Shown here: one piece after another, positions 57,515 to 64,000 of the stretch | Layout: each line of letters starts with the position of its first letter | How positions within the stretch are numbered: position 1 is the stretch's first letter | Source: Collinsella aerofaciens | Lineage (GTDB): Bacteria > Actinomycetota > Coriobacteriia > Coriobacteriales > Coriobacteriaceae | Direction: 5' to 3' | NCBI GenBank assembly: GCA_008680965.1 | Contig: NAKE01000001.1 | Span: 1,674,001-1,738,000, forward strand | Length of the DNA: 64,000 nucleotides | Translations under genes and position numbers: made by a program | The notes under the pieces: generated by a model | The model's input: only the letters and a program-made list of their open reading frames with translations | Told to the model about the DNA's origin: nothing | Databases searched by the model: none

Positions 57515-58501
57515 CTACATCCTCTCTACGTGTCCGTGGATGCCGTTGTCGACCATGACGGCCCTCACGCGGCGCAGCTCGTCCGCCGTGGCGCACTCGA
57601 TGACCACGCGGTAGCCCCTCTGCGGTGCTGGGGCCGCATCCTCGGCCACATCCGGCTCGGGGCGCGACGTGACCACCCGCACACACCTCGGCACGCCCAA
57701 GGGCGGCTCAGGCTCCTCGACGGGCATCGGCTCGGGGTCGGGCGGCAGCGGCGCGGGCTCCGGCTCGGGCTCCGGTGCGGGCGCCATCGCCTGCTCGTAG
57801 GTCGCCGCGAGCGCGGCGGCCTTGGCGACCTCCTCGCGATGCGCGGCGACCGCAGCCGCCACCTCGCCCGAGTCCGCCGGCAGGGTCCTCGTCCACCACG
57901 CCACGGCCCATGCCTTCTCGGACTCGTCCGCGTAGTCGAGGCCGTTGACGAACTTGAACTGGTGCAGCAGCTCGCCCACGCGGCGCTCGATGATGTTCTT
58001 GGCCTTGACCTCGCCGAAGCTCGCGTTGAGCCACCTGTCGTCGGCGATGCGCTCGTATGGCACCAGCGGCCCCATCTCGCCCGCGAGGTCGCAGTAGTGG
58101 CCCTCGAGCGCGGCGAGGCGGCGGGACCTGCACTCGCCGTCGTATCGGTCGATTTCGGCCTTGTACTCATCGGAGAGCCGGTCGATGGGCGCCGTTATCT
58201 CGCCGATGGTCTTGTCGAACGTCTTGAGCAGGTCGCTGTACTTCTTCTTCGCGGCCTTGCGCTGCGCCTCGATGGGCTTCTTCACGTCGTTGACAGCCGC
58301 GCGGTACTTCTTCGCCGCCTTGAAGTCCTCGTCCTTCTTGATGCGCTTGACGTCCATGTAGTCCGCCAGCTTCTCGTCCACGTTCTTCTTGAGCTTTGCC
58401 AGCTTGTCCTCGAGCGTGTCGTCGATGGCGAGCGACGCCACCAGCGTGTCGAAGTCCTCCTCGAGCGGCACGGCCTCGACTGCCAAAACCTCGTCTGCCA
58501 T
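57515..58501 (-). CDS. DUF1351 family phage protein
   Basis: A 328-residue protein, mostly helical and coiled coil in its first 130 residues (KLKKNVDEKLADYMDVKRIK, FDKTIGEITAPIDRL), a mark of DUF1351. A central domain (WLNASFGEVKAKNIIERRVG) follows, then a Pro/Glu-rich linker and a small C-terminal domain (YRVVIECATADELRRVRAVM). DUF1351 is a steady neighbour of RecT/Bet recombinases in phages; a helper role is likely but unproved. Confidence 0.82.
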   Translation of the reverse strand: MADEVLAVEAVPLEEDFDTLVASLAIDDTLEDKLAKLKKNVDEKLADYMDVKRIKKDEDFKAAKKYRAAVNDVKKPIEAQRKAAKKKYSDLLKTFDKTIGEITAPIDRLSDEYKAEIDRYDGECRSRRLAALEGHYCDLAGEMGPLVPYERIADDRWLNASFGEVKAKNIIERRVGELLHQFKFVNGLDYADESEKAWAVAWWTRTLPADSGEVAAAVAAHREEVAKAAALAATYEQAMAPAPEPEPEPAPLPPDPEPMPVEEPEPPLGVPRCVRVVTSRPEPDVAEDAAPAPQRGYRVVIECATADELRRVRAVMVDNGIHGHVERM

Positions 58502-59400
58502 TAGAAGCCTCCCAGCAGGTCGTCGTCGGTCGCGTACTCGGCGGGCGCGGGCTCATAGACGGGCGCGGGCTCCGGCTCGGGGGCGGCGGGCTCGGGCTGC
58601 GCCTTGCGGGCCGCGATCTCCTCCTCCATCCAAGAGGCCGCGCGGCGCGCCTGCATGACCGTCATGTCGTGCATTGAGCCCGACGAGCAGCCCACGGCGG
58701 CGCAGATGGCGGCCATGGCCCCGGCGCTGTCGAGCCCGGTCGCCGCCATGAACGGCTTGAACAGCTCGCGCACGGGCTGCAGGTCGGCCACGGGCTCGAC
58801 GCTCTCGGCCTCGACGGCCTGAGTGCCGGCGTGCATGTCGCGTTCGACCTTCTGGTCCATCTCCTCGCCCGTGTACATCCCGCCGAACTCGTCGGGGTAG
58901 GCAAGGCACCATGCCGCAGCCTTGGCGCACTTGTCGATCATGACGCCGGGCATCTTCGCCCAGTTGCTCTTGCCCGTGCTGTAGTCGGTGAGCGCCAGCT
59001 CGACGTATGCGGGCTTCTTGCCGTCGGTGAACGCGACCTCGGCCCAGCCGCCGATGAGCTGCTCCCCGATCATCTTGTAGACGGCGGAGCCCTTCTTCTT
59101 GACGACCTCGCCGTCGCGGAGCACCACGACGCCGCTGTCGATGCCGCCGTAATTTGGCTGGCGGTTCGCACGGCGGTTGAACACCTGATAGGCCGTGATG
59201 ATGCTCGCGGGGGCGTTGCCGTACTTGACCAGATAGACCTCCTTGGTGAAGGGGTTCAGGTGCTGGCGGTTGCACAGCTCCACGCACAGCGCCAGCTCGC
59301 TTTCGGTCGCGTTCGGGCACAGGCGCTCGCGGATGTCCTGCGAGGTGAACTTGACGGGCATGCCCGCGTCGTCCTTGAACTCGATGATCTCGTTACTCAT
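58501..59400 (-). CDS. bet: Phage recombination protein Bet (RecT/Red-beta family)
   Basis: A 299-residue single-strand annealing protein of the Bet/RecT family. The core is LCNRQHLNPFTKEVYLVKY, ASIITAYQVFNRRANRQPNYGG and AYVELALTDYSTGKSNWA, followed by MIDKCAKAAAWCLAYPDEFG. A variable tail with Pro-Glu repeats ends DDLLGGF. It anneals homologous strands during phage recombination. DUF1351 and SSB are close partners. No exonuclease gene is seen in this window. Confidence 0.9.
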   Translation of the reverse strand: MSNEIIEFKDDAGMPVKFTSQDIRERLCPNATESELALCVELCNRQHLNPFTKEVYLVKYGNAPASIITAYQVFNRRANRQPNYGGIDSGVVVLRDGEVVKKKGSAVYKMIGEQLIGGWAEVAFTDGKKPAYVELALTDYSTGKSNWAKMPGVMIDKCAKAAAWCLAYPDEFGGMYTGEEMDQKVERDMHAGTQAVEAESVEPVADLQPVRELFKPFMAATGLDSAGAMAAICAAVGCSSGSMHDMTVMQARRAASWMEEEIAARKAQPEPAAPEPEPAPVYEPAPAEYATDDDLLGGF

Positions 59401-59740
59401 CGATGGTCACCCCTTCGTCATTGATCTCGACCTTCTCGATGTCCACGCCCGCCAGCTCGGCGAACACGCCGCGCGGCCCGTCCAGCTTGTAGATGCGCTC
59501 CATGCGGCCGGCGCTGCCGACAATGGAGTCGTAGACCTCGGAGTCCTGCGAATCGGCTCCCAGCAGCTTCACGCTGTACAGAAGCCCGTAGGCGATGCCG
59601 CGCAGGCACGCTGGCTTCAGGCCCCTCTTCCCTATCTCGGCGCCATCCTCGTCTGCGAGGCAGATAAGGTTCGTGGCGAACTCGTCAAGCACCTCGAACG
59701 CATCGCCACCGACTTGGACGTCTATGTGCATGTACTCCAT
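59393..59740 (-). CDS. Unknown phage protein, 115 residues
   Basis: The protein starts MEYMHIDVQVGGDAFEVLDE and ends INDEGVTIDE. It is acidic and appears alpha/beta. It overlaps the Bet gene start by a few bases. No family is recognised. Confidence 0.6.
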   Translation of the reverse strand: MEYMHIDVQVGGDAFEVLDEFATNLICLADEDGAEIGKRGLKPACLRGIAYGLLYSVKLLGADSQDSEVYDSIVGSAGRMERIYKLDGPRGVFAELAGVDIEKVEINDEGVTIDE

Positions 59741-59743
59741 TGC

Positions 59744-60214
59744 TTAATCTCCGTTTCTCTTCTTCTCCCTGGTGCCTGCGAACCAGCCGCGGTAGACCCG
59801 TATGTCCATGTGCGGCTCGATGCCGCGCATTCGGGGCCACTTGACGACGTGGAGCTCGACCACCTGGTTGTCGTCACCCCAGACAGCCCCGTTCATCCCG
59901 TCCAGCACCAGCTTGGCTATGTTGTCCGCGTCCGGCTTGAACGTGTAAGGCTCCGACGTGATGCTCTTCGGCCTCGACTCCGGCAGCGGGCCGTACGCGT
60001 CGATGCGTACCGCGACGGGGACCCTGAACGGGAACAGCATCCCCTTGAGACCCGGGTACGCCTCCCGCATGGCCTTGAGCGCCGCGTCGCGGATGGCGGC
60101 CTCGTTGCGGATGGTCTCGGTGGGCGTGTACATCCGCGCGTGGCGTCGGTCGAGCCTGTGGCGAAGCTTGCCGGCCACGAACGGGACGGTGAACGCGAAG
60201 TTCCTTCCGATCAC
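59744..60214 (-). CDS. RusA-family Holliday junction resolvase
   Basis: A 156-residue RusA-type endonuclease. Key segments are PFVAGKLRHRLDRRHARMYT, the ALKAMREAYP helix and the active-site region YTFKPDADNIAKLVLDGMNG, then VWGDDNQVVELHVVKWP with the catalytic aspartates. It resolves branched phage DNA. The GTG at 60214 overlaps the stop of the upstream membrane peptide (GTGA) and has GGGG eight bases before it. Confidence 0.87.
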   Translation of the reverse strand: MIGRNFAFTVPFVAGKLRHRLDRRHARMYTPTETIRNEAAIRDAALKAMREAYPGLKGMLFPFRVPVAVRIDAYGPLPESRPKSITSEPYTFKPDADNIAKLVLDGMNGAVWGDDNQVVELHVVKWPRMRGIEPHMDIRVYRGWFAGTREKKRNGD

Positions 60215-60351
60215 AGCATCGACCCCATTCCGAGCACGACGCGGATGCCGTCCGCCGCGAGCAGCATCGCCCGCAGGACGTACGGCATGAGCGCGTACAC
60301 CGCGAACAGGAGCGCGATGTACGCAGCGCACCTAAGCAGCCTCGATGCCAT
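60211..60351 (-). CDS. 46-residue membrane protein, unknown
   Basis: The ORF starts MASRLLRCAAYIALLFAVYA and ends VVLGMGSML. It holds one or two hydrophobic helices. GAGGAGGGA precedes the ATG. It overlaps the excisionase-like gene by 20 bases and RusA by four, so it is part of the early operon. The role is unknown; a small early membrane protein could act in superinfection exclusion. Confidence 0.6.
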   Translation of the reverse strand: MASRLLRCAAYIALLFAVYALMPYVLRAMLLAADGIRVVLGMGSML

Positions 60352-60580
60352 GCGTTCCCTCCTCGATCCACTGCTCCACCCATTCCGGGCGCACCATGCG
60401 CCCCACCTTGCGCCCCTCGGGCAGCTGCGAGCGCAGGCGGCCCGCCTTGCACTCGATGCGCAGCGTGTCGTATGGCACCCCCGTCACCCTCGACGCCTCG
60501 CGCAGCGTGTACATCAGCTTGTGCCTGATGCCAAGCTCGTCGGCCATCTGCTGGAACGTTTTGGCTCTGCTAGAATCCAT
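60332..60580 (-). CDS. Excisionase/MerR-type helix-turn-helix protein
   Basis: An 82-residue DNA-binding protein with a MerR/HTH_17-type fold: YTLREASRVTGVPYDTLRIE is the helix-turn-helix, and the wing carries GRMVRPEWVEQWIEEG. Such proteins act as excisionases or small regulators. GGAGGTCA precedes the ATG at 60580. A long untranslated stretch upstream could hold its promoter. Confidence 0.72.
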   Translation of the reverse strand: MDSSRAKTFQQMADELGIRHKLMYTLREASRVTGVPYDTLRIECKAGRLRSQLPEGRKVGRMVRPEWVEQWIEEGTHGIEAA

Positions 60581-60887
60581 GAGTGACCTCCTTTCAGGTC
60601 TGGAGCCGTCCTCGCTTTCCACACCGGGCGGCTCTTTTTTGTTGCTTGCTTTCGGGACCTCGCCCCCGGCACGGCACCGGTAGGGAACGTCCCCGCGGAT
60701 GGTTATCGGAGAGCCGCGGGGCAACGGTGCCGCCCCGGGAGCGGGGCCTGCGGGATGCCTGAGCGGCAATACCCGCTGTCCGCGTTATGAGCGCGGTAGT
60801 CTTCGGGCCATGATTTGGAAACGCCCGACATACCGACCTAGGCACGCGAAACCGGAGCCGCCTTTCAGGCGCGCCCTCCGGTCGGCG
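60581..60887. other. Structured non-coding region in the early operon
   Basis: About 307 bases with no supported gene. Near 60606-60638 GAGCCG pairs with CGGCTC followed by six T residues on the plus strand, so it could stop plus-strand transcripts or fold as a leader on the minus strand. Further GC-rich hairpins lie near 60731-60760. An anticodon-stem-like CCGCG-loop-CGCGG is at 60780-60796, but no tRNA can be built around it. Confidence 0.45.
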
Positions 60888-61073
60888 CTAGCGCTTTTTG
60901 TGCGCTCCTCCCTCATAGGGACGCTCAGCTGGGCCGCGGGCCTCATCCCCGGCATCCCGGGACTCTTTGCGCAGATAGCGCTTCAGCTCCTTGACTCGCT
61001 CATCGATCAGATGCAGCTTGAGGATGATCGCGAAGCACCACGAGGCTAGGCACCAGAACCCCCAGTCCCCCAT
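60888..61073 (-). CDS. Small membrane protein, 61 residues
   Basis: The protein starts MGDWGFWCLASWCFAIILKL, with one N-terminal hydrophobic helix, then a basic coil (RVKELKRYLRKESRD) and ends KKR. GGAG lies nine bases upstream of the ATG, in the end of the upstream gene. No family is recognised. Confidence 0.58.
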   Translation of the reverse strand: MGDWGFWCLASWCFAIILKLHLIDERVKELKRYLRKESRDAGDEARGPAERPYEGGAHKKR

Positions 61074-61075
61074 CG

Positions 61076-61408
61076 CTACTCACTCCCCTTCTGCAGCTGA
61101 TACATGACCCACTCGCCCGCGGCGAGGCCGACCTCAACCGGCTGGATGCCGGGGTCGATGGCGTCGGCGTTGTTCATGCAGACCGTGCGCTGGACGTAGG
61201 CCATGACCGCCTCGCCGCGCAGCAAACCGTCCAGGCGGCCTCGGGCGTCGAGGAACGACTCGAAGGCCTCGCGGTGCCAGCCGCCGCCGGCGTCGCACCA
61301 GCAGACGATGGCCTCGATGCCCGAGAAGCCGCTCGGGCACTCGATCTCGAAGGACTTCCCGCGCGCCTCGTACCTGATGTTCTCGCGGCGCATCTTCACG
61401 TCTCCCAT
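61076..61408 (-). CDS. Unknown phage protein, 110 residues
   Basis: The protein starts MGDVKMRRENIRYEARGKSF and ends WVMYQLQKGSE, with an alpha/beta pattern (IEAIVCWCDAGGGWHREAFE). GGGAGGG precedes the ATG. It lies early in the leftward operon. No motif is recognised. Confidence 0.6.
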   Translation of the reverse strand: MGDVKMRRENIRYEARGKSFEIECPSGFSGIEAIVCWCDAGGGWHREAFESFLDARGRLDGLLRGEAVMAYVQRTVCMNNADAIDPGIQPVEVGLAAGEWVMYQLQKGSE

Positions 61409-61419
61409 GTCGCCCTCCC

Positions 61420-61527
61420 CTACAGCTCGAAGTCGGAAAAGTCGCGGGCCTCGACGGGCTCGGCCTCGACCGTGATGGCCTCGGGGATGTTCCAGCCGCC
61501 CAGCTCGATGTCGATGTATTCGTTCAT
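61420..61527 (-). CDS. 35-residue acidic peptide, unknown
   Basis: The ORF starts MNEYIDIELGGWNIPEAITV and ends RDFSDFEL. It is strongly acidic. GGAGAGAAC precedes the ATG at 61527. It lies between the Cro-like gene and the 110-residue gene. It may be a real early phage peptide; size limits certainty. Confidence 0.5.
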   Translation of the reverse strand: MNEYIDIELGGWNIPEAITVEAEPVEARDFSDFEL

Positions 61528-61560
61528 GGTTCTCTCCGTTTCGTTTTAGGGAACTTTAAT

Positions 61561-61758
61561 TTAATTCAAGTCCGTTGCCAAAAAAATAGAGTCACGCGAG
61601 ACGCCCAGAAAGCGACACGCCGCGTCGAACGCGTCGGTCGGCATTCGGTTCGTCTCCTCGTAGCGCTGATAGGTTGGGTATGTGACCCCCATAGCCTCGG
61701 CCACGGCGCCTTTCTTGACGCCTTTGCGCTCTCGAACTTCTCTCAATGTCTCTGTCAT
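61561..61758 (-). CDS. Cro-like XRE-family repressor
   Basis: A 65-residue helix-turn-helix protein: EVRERKGVKKGAVAEAMGVT, YPTYQRYEETNRMP forms the HTH_3 fold, with no C-terminal domain. It is the first gene of the leftward (lytic) operon, divergent from the CI-like gene, so it fits a Cro-type regulator. GGAGGA precedes the ATG. Confidence 0.82.
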   Translation of the reverse strand: MTETLREVRERKGVKKGAVAEAMGVTYPTYQRYEETNRMPTDAFDAACRFLGVSRDSIFLATDLN

Positions 61759-61865
61759 CTCGTCCTCCTTTCGCTGTAATCATATTACAACACATTCAAG
61801 ATAATTCAAACTACTTTTTTAATAAAATTAAAGGGAAATTGTAATTTACCTAAAGGGGTGAAAAG
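61759..61865. promoter_or_regulatory. Divergent immunity region with operators
   Basis: This AT-rich stretch separates the two regulators. A palindrome TGTAATCATATTACA lies at 61775-61789 and overlaps the -10 (TAATAT) of a leftward promoter whose -35 TTGAAT is 16 bases upstream. A half-site TGTAAT recurs at 61840-61845 near the rightward gene, and ATTCAA is repeated in between. This layout is a classic lysis-lysogeny switch. Confidence 0.7.
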
Positions 61866-62486
61866 ATGGACCTCGGGAAGAAGATTCGTGCACACCGCGA
61901 CGAGCTGGGTCTCACACAGGCAGAGTTGGCAGACAAGCTCGGACTTACCTACTCGTCGGTAAGTCAGTGGGAGAGCGGCCGCGCCACGCCGAGAACGCCT
62001 GTCCTTCGTCAACTCGCAGCCCTCTTCGACACCACCGTCGCCGACCTCATGGGAGAGGACGCCACCGAGGCCGCCATCAGCGGCACCTCGCGCATGGTGC
62101 CCCTGCTGGGCTTCGCGCACATGGGCGAGCCGTGCGACGAGGGGAGCCTCGCCGACGAGGTCGAGGTCCCCGCCTCCATCGCCGACGCGCACCCGCGCGG
62201 CTTCATGGTCCACGCCCAGGGAGGGTGCATGGACAACCGCTTCCCCCACGACGCCCTGCTGCTCGTCGACCCCGACATGGAGCCGGCCAACGGCCAGCCG
62301 GTGCTCGCCGAGACGTCCGACTACGGCGCCGTGGTGCGCAACTACACCCGGGGCCGCTCCACGGTCATGCTCACGGCGGACAGCCACAGCGGCGAGTACG
62401 ACGACATCCTCGCCGGGCCGGGCGATGCGCCCGTGGTCTGCAAGGGCCGCGTCGTCTGGTACATGGGCGAGCGGGACGAGAGGTAG
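61866..62486 (+). CDS. CI-like prophage repressor, S24-type with altered catalytic residues
   Basis: A 206-residue repressor. The N-terminal XRE helix-turn-helix is LTQAELADKLGLTYSSVSQW. The C-terminal LexA/CI-like domain reads AQGGCMDNRFPHDALLLVDP, where family members have GDSM; the catalytic serine is replaced by C121. The lysine position in the later strand reads GAVVRNYTR, giving R158. Self-cleavage may therefore be lost or altered. It keeps the lysogen quiet and is divergent from the Cro-like gene. Confidence 0.87.
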   Translation: MDLGKKIRAHRDELGLTQAELADKLGLTYSSVSQWESGRATPRTPVLRQLAALFDTTVADLMGEDATEAAISGTSRMVPLLGFAHMGEPCDEGSLADEVEVPASIADAHPRGFMVHAQGGCMDNRFPHDALLLVDPDMEPANGQPVLAETSDYGAVVRNYTRGRSTVMLTADSHSGEYDDILAGPGDAPVVCKGRVVWYMGERDER

Positions 62487-62512
62487 TAGGAACGGAAAAG
62501 AGGCGGGAACGC

Positions 62513-63298
62513 ATGAGGCCATTAGCTTTGGATAGCGTGCGGGCATATTACGAATCGGGAAACGGTGCTACCTTCGGCGGAGAGGAGTTTAATGTCTACT
62601 GCGACGAAAGCTGCCATCTCGAGCACGATCGCTTCAAGGCGATGTCGCTCGGGGCGGTATGGTGCCCCAAATCGAAAGTCAGGGAGATAAGCAAGCGCCT
62701 CGTGGAGATAAAGGCGAGGCATGGCGTCGGGATGGGCGCCGAGGTCAAGTGGACGAAGGTGTCGCCATGCAACTACGACCTCTATGTCGACATCATCGAC
62801 TATTTCTTCGATGACGACGACCTGCACTTCAGGGGTCTTGTAGTTCCCGACAAATCAAAGCTGGACCACGCCCGCTTCAACCAGGACCATGACCTCTGGT
62901 ACTACAAGATGTACTTCACGATGCTGAAGACCATCTTCTCCCGCGACGCGCGGTATTACGTCTATATCGACATAAAGGACACCCATTCCGGGCGAAACGC
63001 CCAGAAGCTCGAGAACGTGCTCGCGAACGACGCGTACGATTTCAACCATGAGATCGTGAGGAGGGTGCAGCCCATACGCTCCGACGAGGTCCAGCTGATG
63101 CAGCTCGTTGACATCCTTACCGGCGCCATCGCGTATCGCCACAACCACGACGCCATCATGCCATCGGATAGCGTCACGAAGATCAGGCTCATCAATAGAA
63201 TTATCCAGAGGTCGGGCCTCTCCCTCGTCAAGACCTCGCTCCTCAGCGAAAAGAAGATGAACCTGCTGGTCTGGCAGGCCGGGGGAATCACATCATGA
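62513..63298 (+). CDS. DUF3800 domain protein
   Basis: A 261-residue protein with the DUF3800 pattern: FNVYCDESCHLEHDRFKAMS supplies the first acidic motif, VKWTKVS follows, then YVYIDIKDTHSG and QLMQLVDILTGAIAY, where the last acidic residue lies. The family has an RNase H-like fold and is frequent in phages and defence islands; its activity is unproved. It starts 26 bases after the repressor, so it should be expressed in the lysogen. AGGCGGG precedes the ATG at 62513. Confidence 0.8.
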   Translation: MRPLALDSVRAYYESGNGATFGGEEFNVYCDESCHLEHDRFKAMSLGAVWCPKSKVREISKRLVEIKARHGVGMGAEVKWTKVSPCNYDLYVDIIDYFFDDDDLHFRGLVVPDKSKLDHARFNQDHDLWYYKMYFTMLKTIFSRDARYYVYIDIKDTHSGRNAQKLENVLANDAYDFNHEIVRRVQPIRSDEVQLMQLVDILTGAIAYRHNHDAIMPSDSVTKIRLINRIIQRSGLSLVKTSLLSEKKMNLLVWQAGGITS

Positions 63299-63927
63299 AC
63301 TGCTGTTGGATACCGCCCCTAGTCGAAAGGGACAGCTCGCGTCCCTGGAGCGAATACGACGCTCTTGTCTACAGCGTGTTCAGGCGTGATTTCATCGAGG
63401 GCAAGCCCGTCTACCACGGGAAACCGGTAAAGATACGGTACCAGCCCATGCTGGAGGGACGGGCTGAGGCCTTTTGGCATCTCACCTGCAGGGACTACGA
63501 CCATAAGTCGGGTCTGCCAGAGGACCGTGTGCCAGATCTCGAAAGGTGCAGGCGCATCAGATGGCCGAAGGCGTTCATCGAGAATGCCGAGAGGTGCCCC
63601 AAAAGTCCCGACTGCGGAGGCGTTATAGCCTGGAAGGCGGAGCATCGCGCAAGGAAGAGCCGCAATGGCACCCAGATAAGGGAACGGATTAAGTTTTACC
63701 TTGAGGAAGAGAGCTACATTGTCGTATTCGAGCCGAGAGAGCACTACTGCCTGCTGATAACCGCATATTACGTCGACAACGACCACAGCAGGAAGATGAT
63801 TGAGCGCGAGATGGCGAGAAACCACGCCGAAAAAGCAGGAGGCGCTGTTTGGGCGCCTCCAGAGGACTCCTTCACACACACGGTGGATGAGCTATCCCGA
63901 TTATCGCCCCATCGCGGCGAAATGTAA
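63295..63927 (+). CDS. Unknown protein coupled to DUF3800; possible BECR-type RNase
   Basis: A 210-residue protein whose ATG overlaps the DUF3800 stop (ATGA). It has PVKIRYQPMLEGRAEAFWHL, RWPKAFIENAERCPKSPDC, a beta strand RERIKFYLEEESYIVVFEPR and a C-terminal TAYYVDNDHSRKMIERE. The spaced charged residues and late strands recall phage barnase/EndoU/RelE-like (PBECR) domains, but I cannot confirm this. With DUF3800 it forms a two-gene unit behind the repressor. Confidence 0.6.
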   Translation: MNCCWIPPLVERDSSRPWSEYDALVYSVFRRDFIEGKPVYHGKPVKIRYQPMLEGRAEAFWHLTCRDYDHKSGLPEDRVPDLERCRRIRWPKAFIENAERCPKSPDCGGVIAWKAEHRARKSRNGTQIRERIKFYLEEESYIVVFEPREHYCLLITAYYVDNDHSRKMIEREMARNHAEKAGGAVWAPPEDSFTHTVDELSRLSPHRGEM

Positions 63928-64000
63928 ACCGAACACGTTGTGGAGATTGGGGGCCGCGGGCCGAACTGAAACAGGAAAGGCCGCCCCGCGCGCAGCTGGA

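Noticed and set aside
60780..60796. tRNA-like anticodon stem with CAT loop
   Set aside because: No D-arm, T-arm or acceptor stem can be built around it in the proper distances.
60699..61049. Plus-strand frame of 116 residues in the early region
   Set aside because: It has a hydrophobic part but runs against the early operon and overlaps a better-supported minus-strand gene; no ribosome site was found.

Overview
The window looks like a Coriobacteriia genome, most likely Collinsella or a close relative. This is inferred from the high GC content, the mix of housekeeping proteins and an actinobacterial-type IHF; no 16S rRNA is present to prove it. It divides into an ordinary chromosomal part (about 1-29,300) and a siphovirus prophage (about 29,400 to the right edge) that is cut off by the window, so its integrase and right attachment site are not seen.

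Chromosomal part: molybdopterin genes (mog-type and moeA), a CLC transporter, a lipid kinase, a GGQ rescue factor, xpt, an MFS pump, metY, a C_GCAxxG_C_C protein and a YigZ-family protein come first. RNase P RNA and rpsA follow, then a HAD enzyme, a cysteine desulfidase-type CyuA protein, rpiB and ndk. Next are argG and argH, with an unrecognised 56-residue ORF between them. argG is preceded by a short ORF ending in an arginine-codon-rich tail, which looks like an attenuator leader peptide. After a Cof-type HAD enzyme come polA, an M18 aminopeptidase, yaaA, a membrane protein, and thiC behind a TPP riboswitch, followed by thiD. Several intergenic palindromes, one family present twice, look like REP or MITE elements.

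Prophage: nearly all genes are on the minus strand, so it reads from right to left. A divergent immunity region (Cro-like and CI-like) is near 61.8 kb. Leftward come early genes (excisionase-like, RusA, Bet/RecT, DUF1351, IHF-like, SSB, and a replication protein with internal tandem repeats), then a run of small Cys-rich proteins. Packaging follows (terS, terL, portal), then a fibre module, then the head (MuF protein, scaffold, P22-like coat), connectors, tail tube, frameshifted tail chaperones, tape measure, tail tip and fibres, and finally holin, amidase and a tiny membrane protein.

The most striking element is a diversity-generating retroelement (DGR) between the portal and MuF genes. It has a fibre-tip target gene with a 3' variable repeat, a template repeat 213 bp away that differs at 15 of 113 positions (14 of them template adenines), and a reverse transcriptase broken by one frameshift. 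Next to it is a MuF protein fused to an HExxH metallopeptidase domain in AT-richer DNA, followed by a coupled 63-residue gene, arranged like a phage-borne polymorphic toxin with its antidote. Downstream of the repressor is a coupled DUF3800-plus-unknown gene pair, a good candidate for a lysogeny-expressed defence or immunity cassette.
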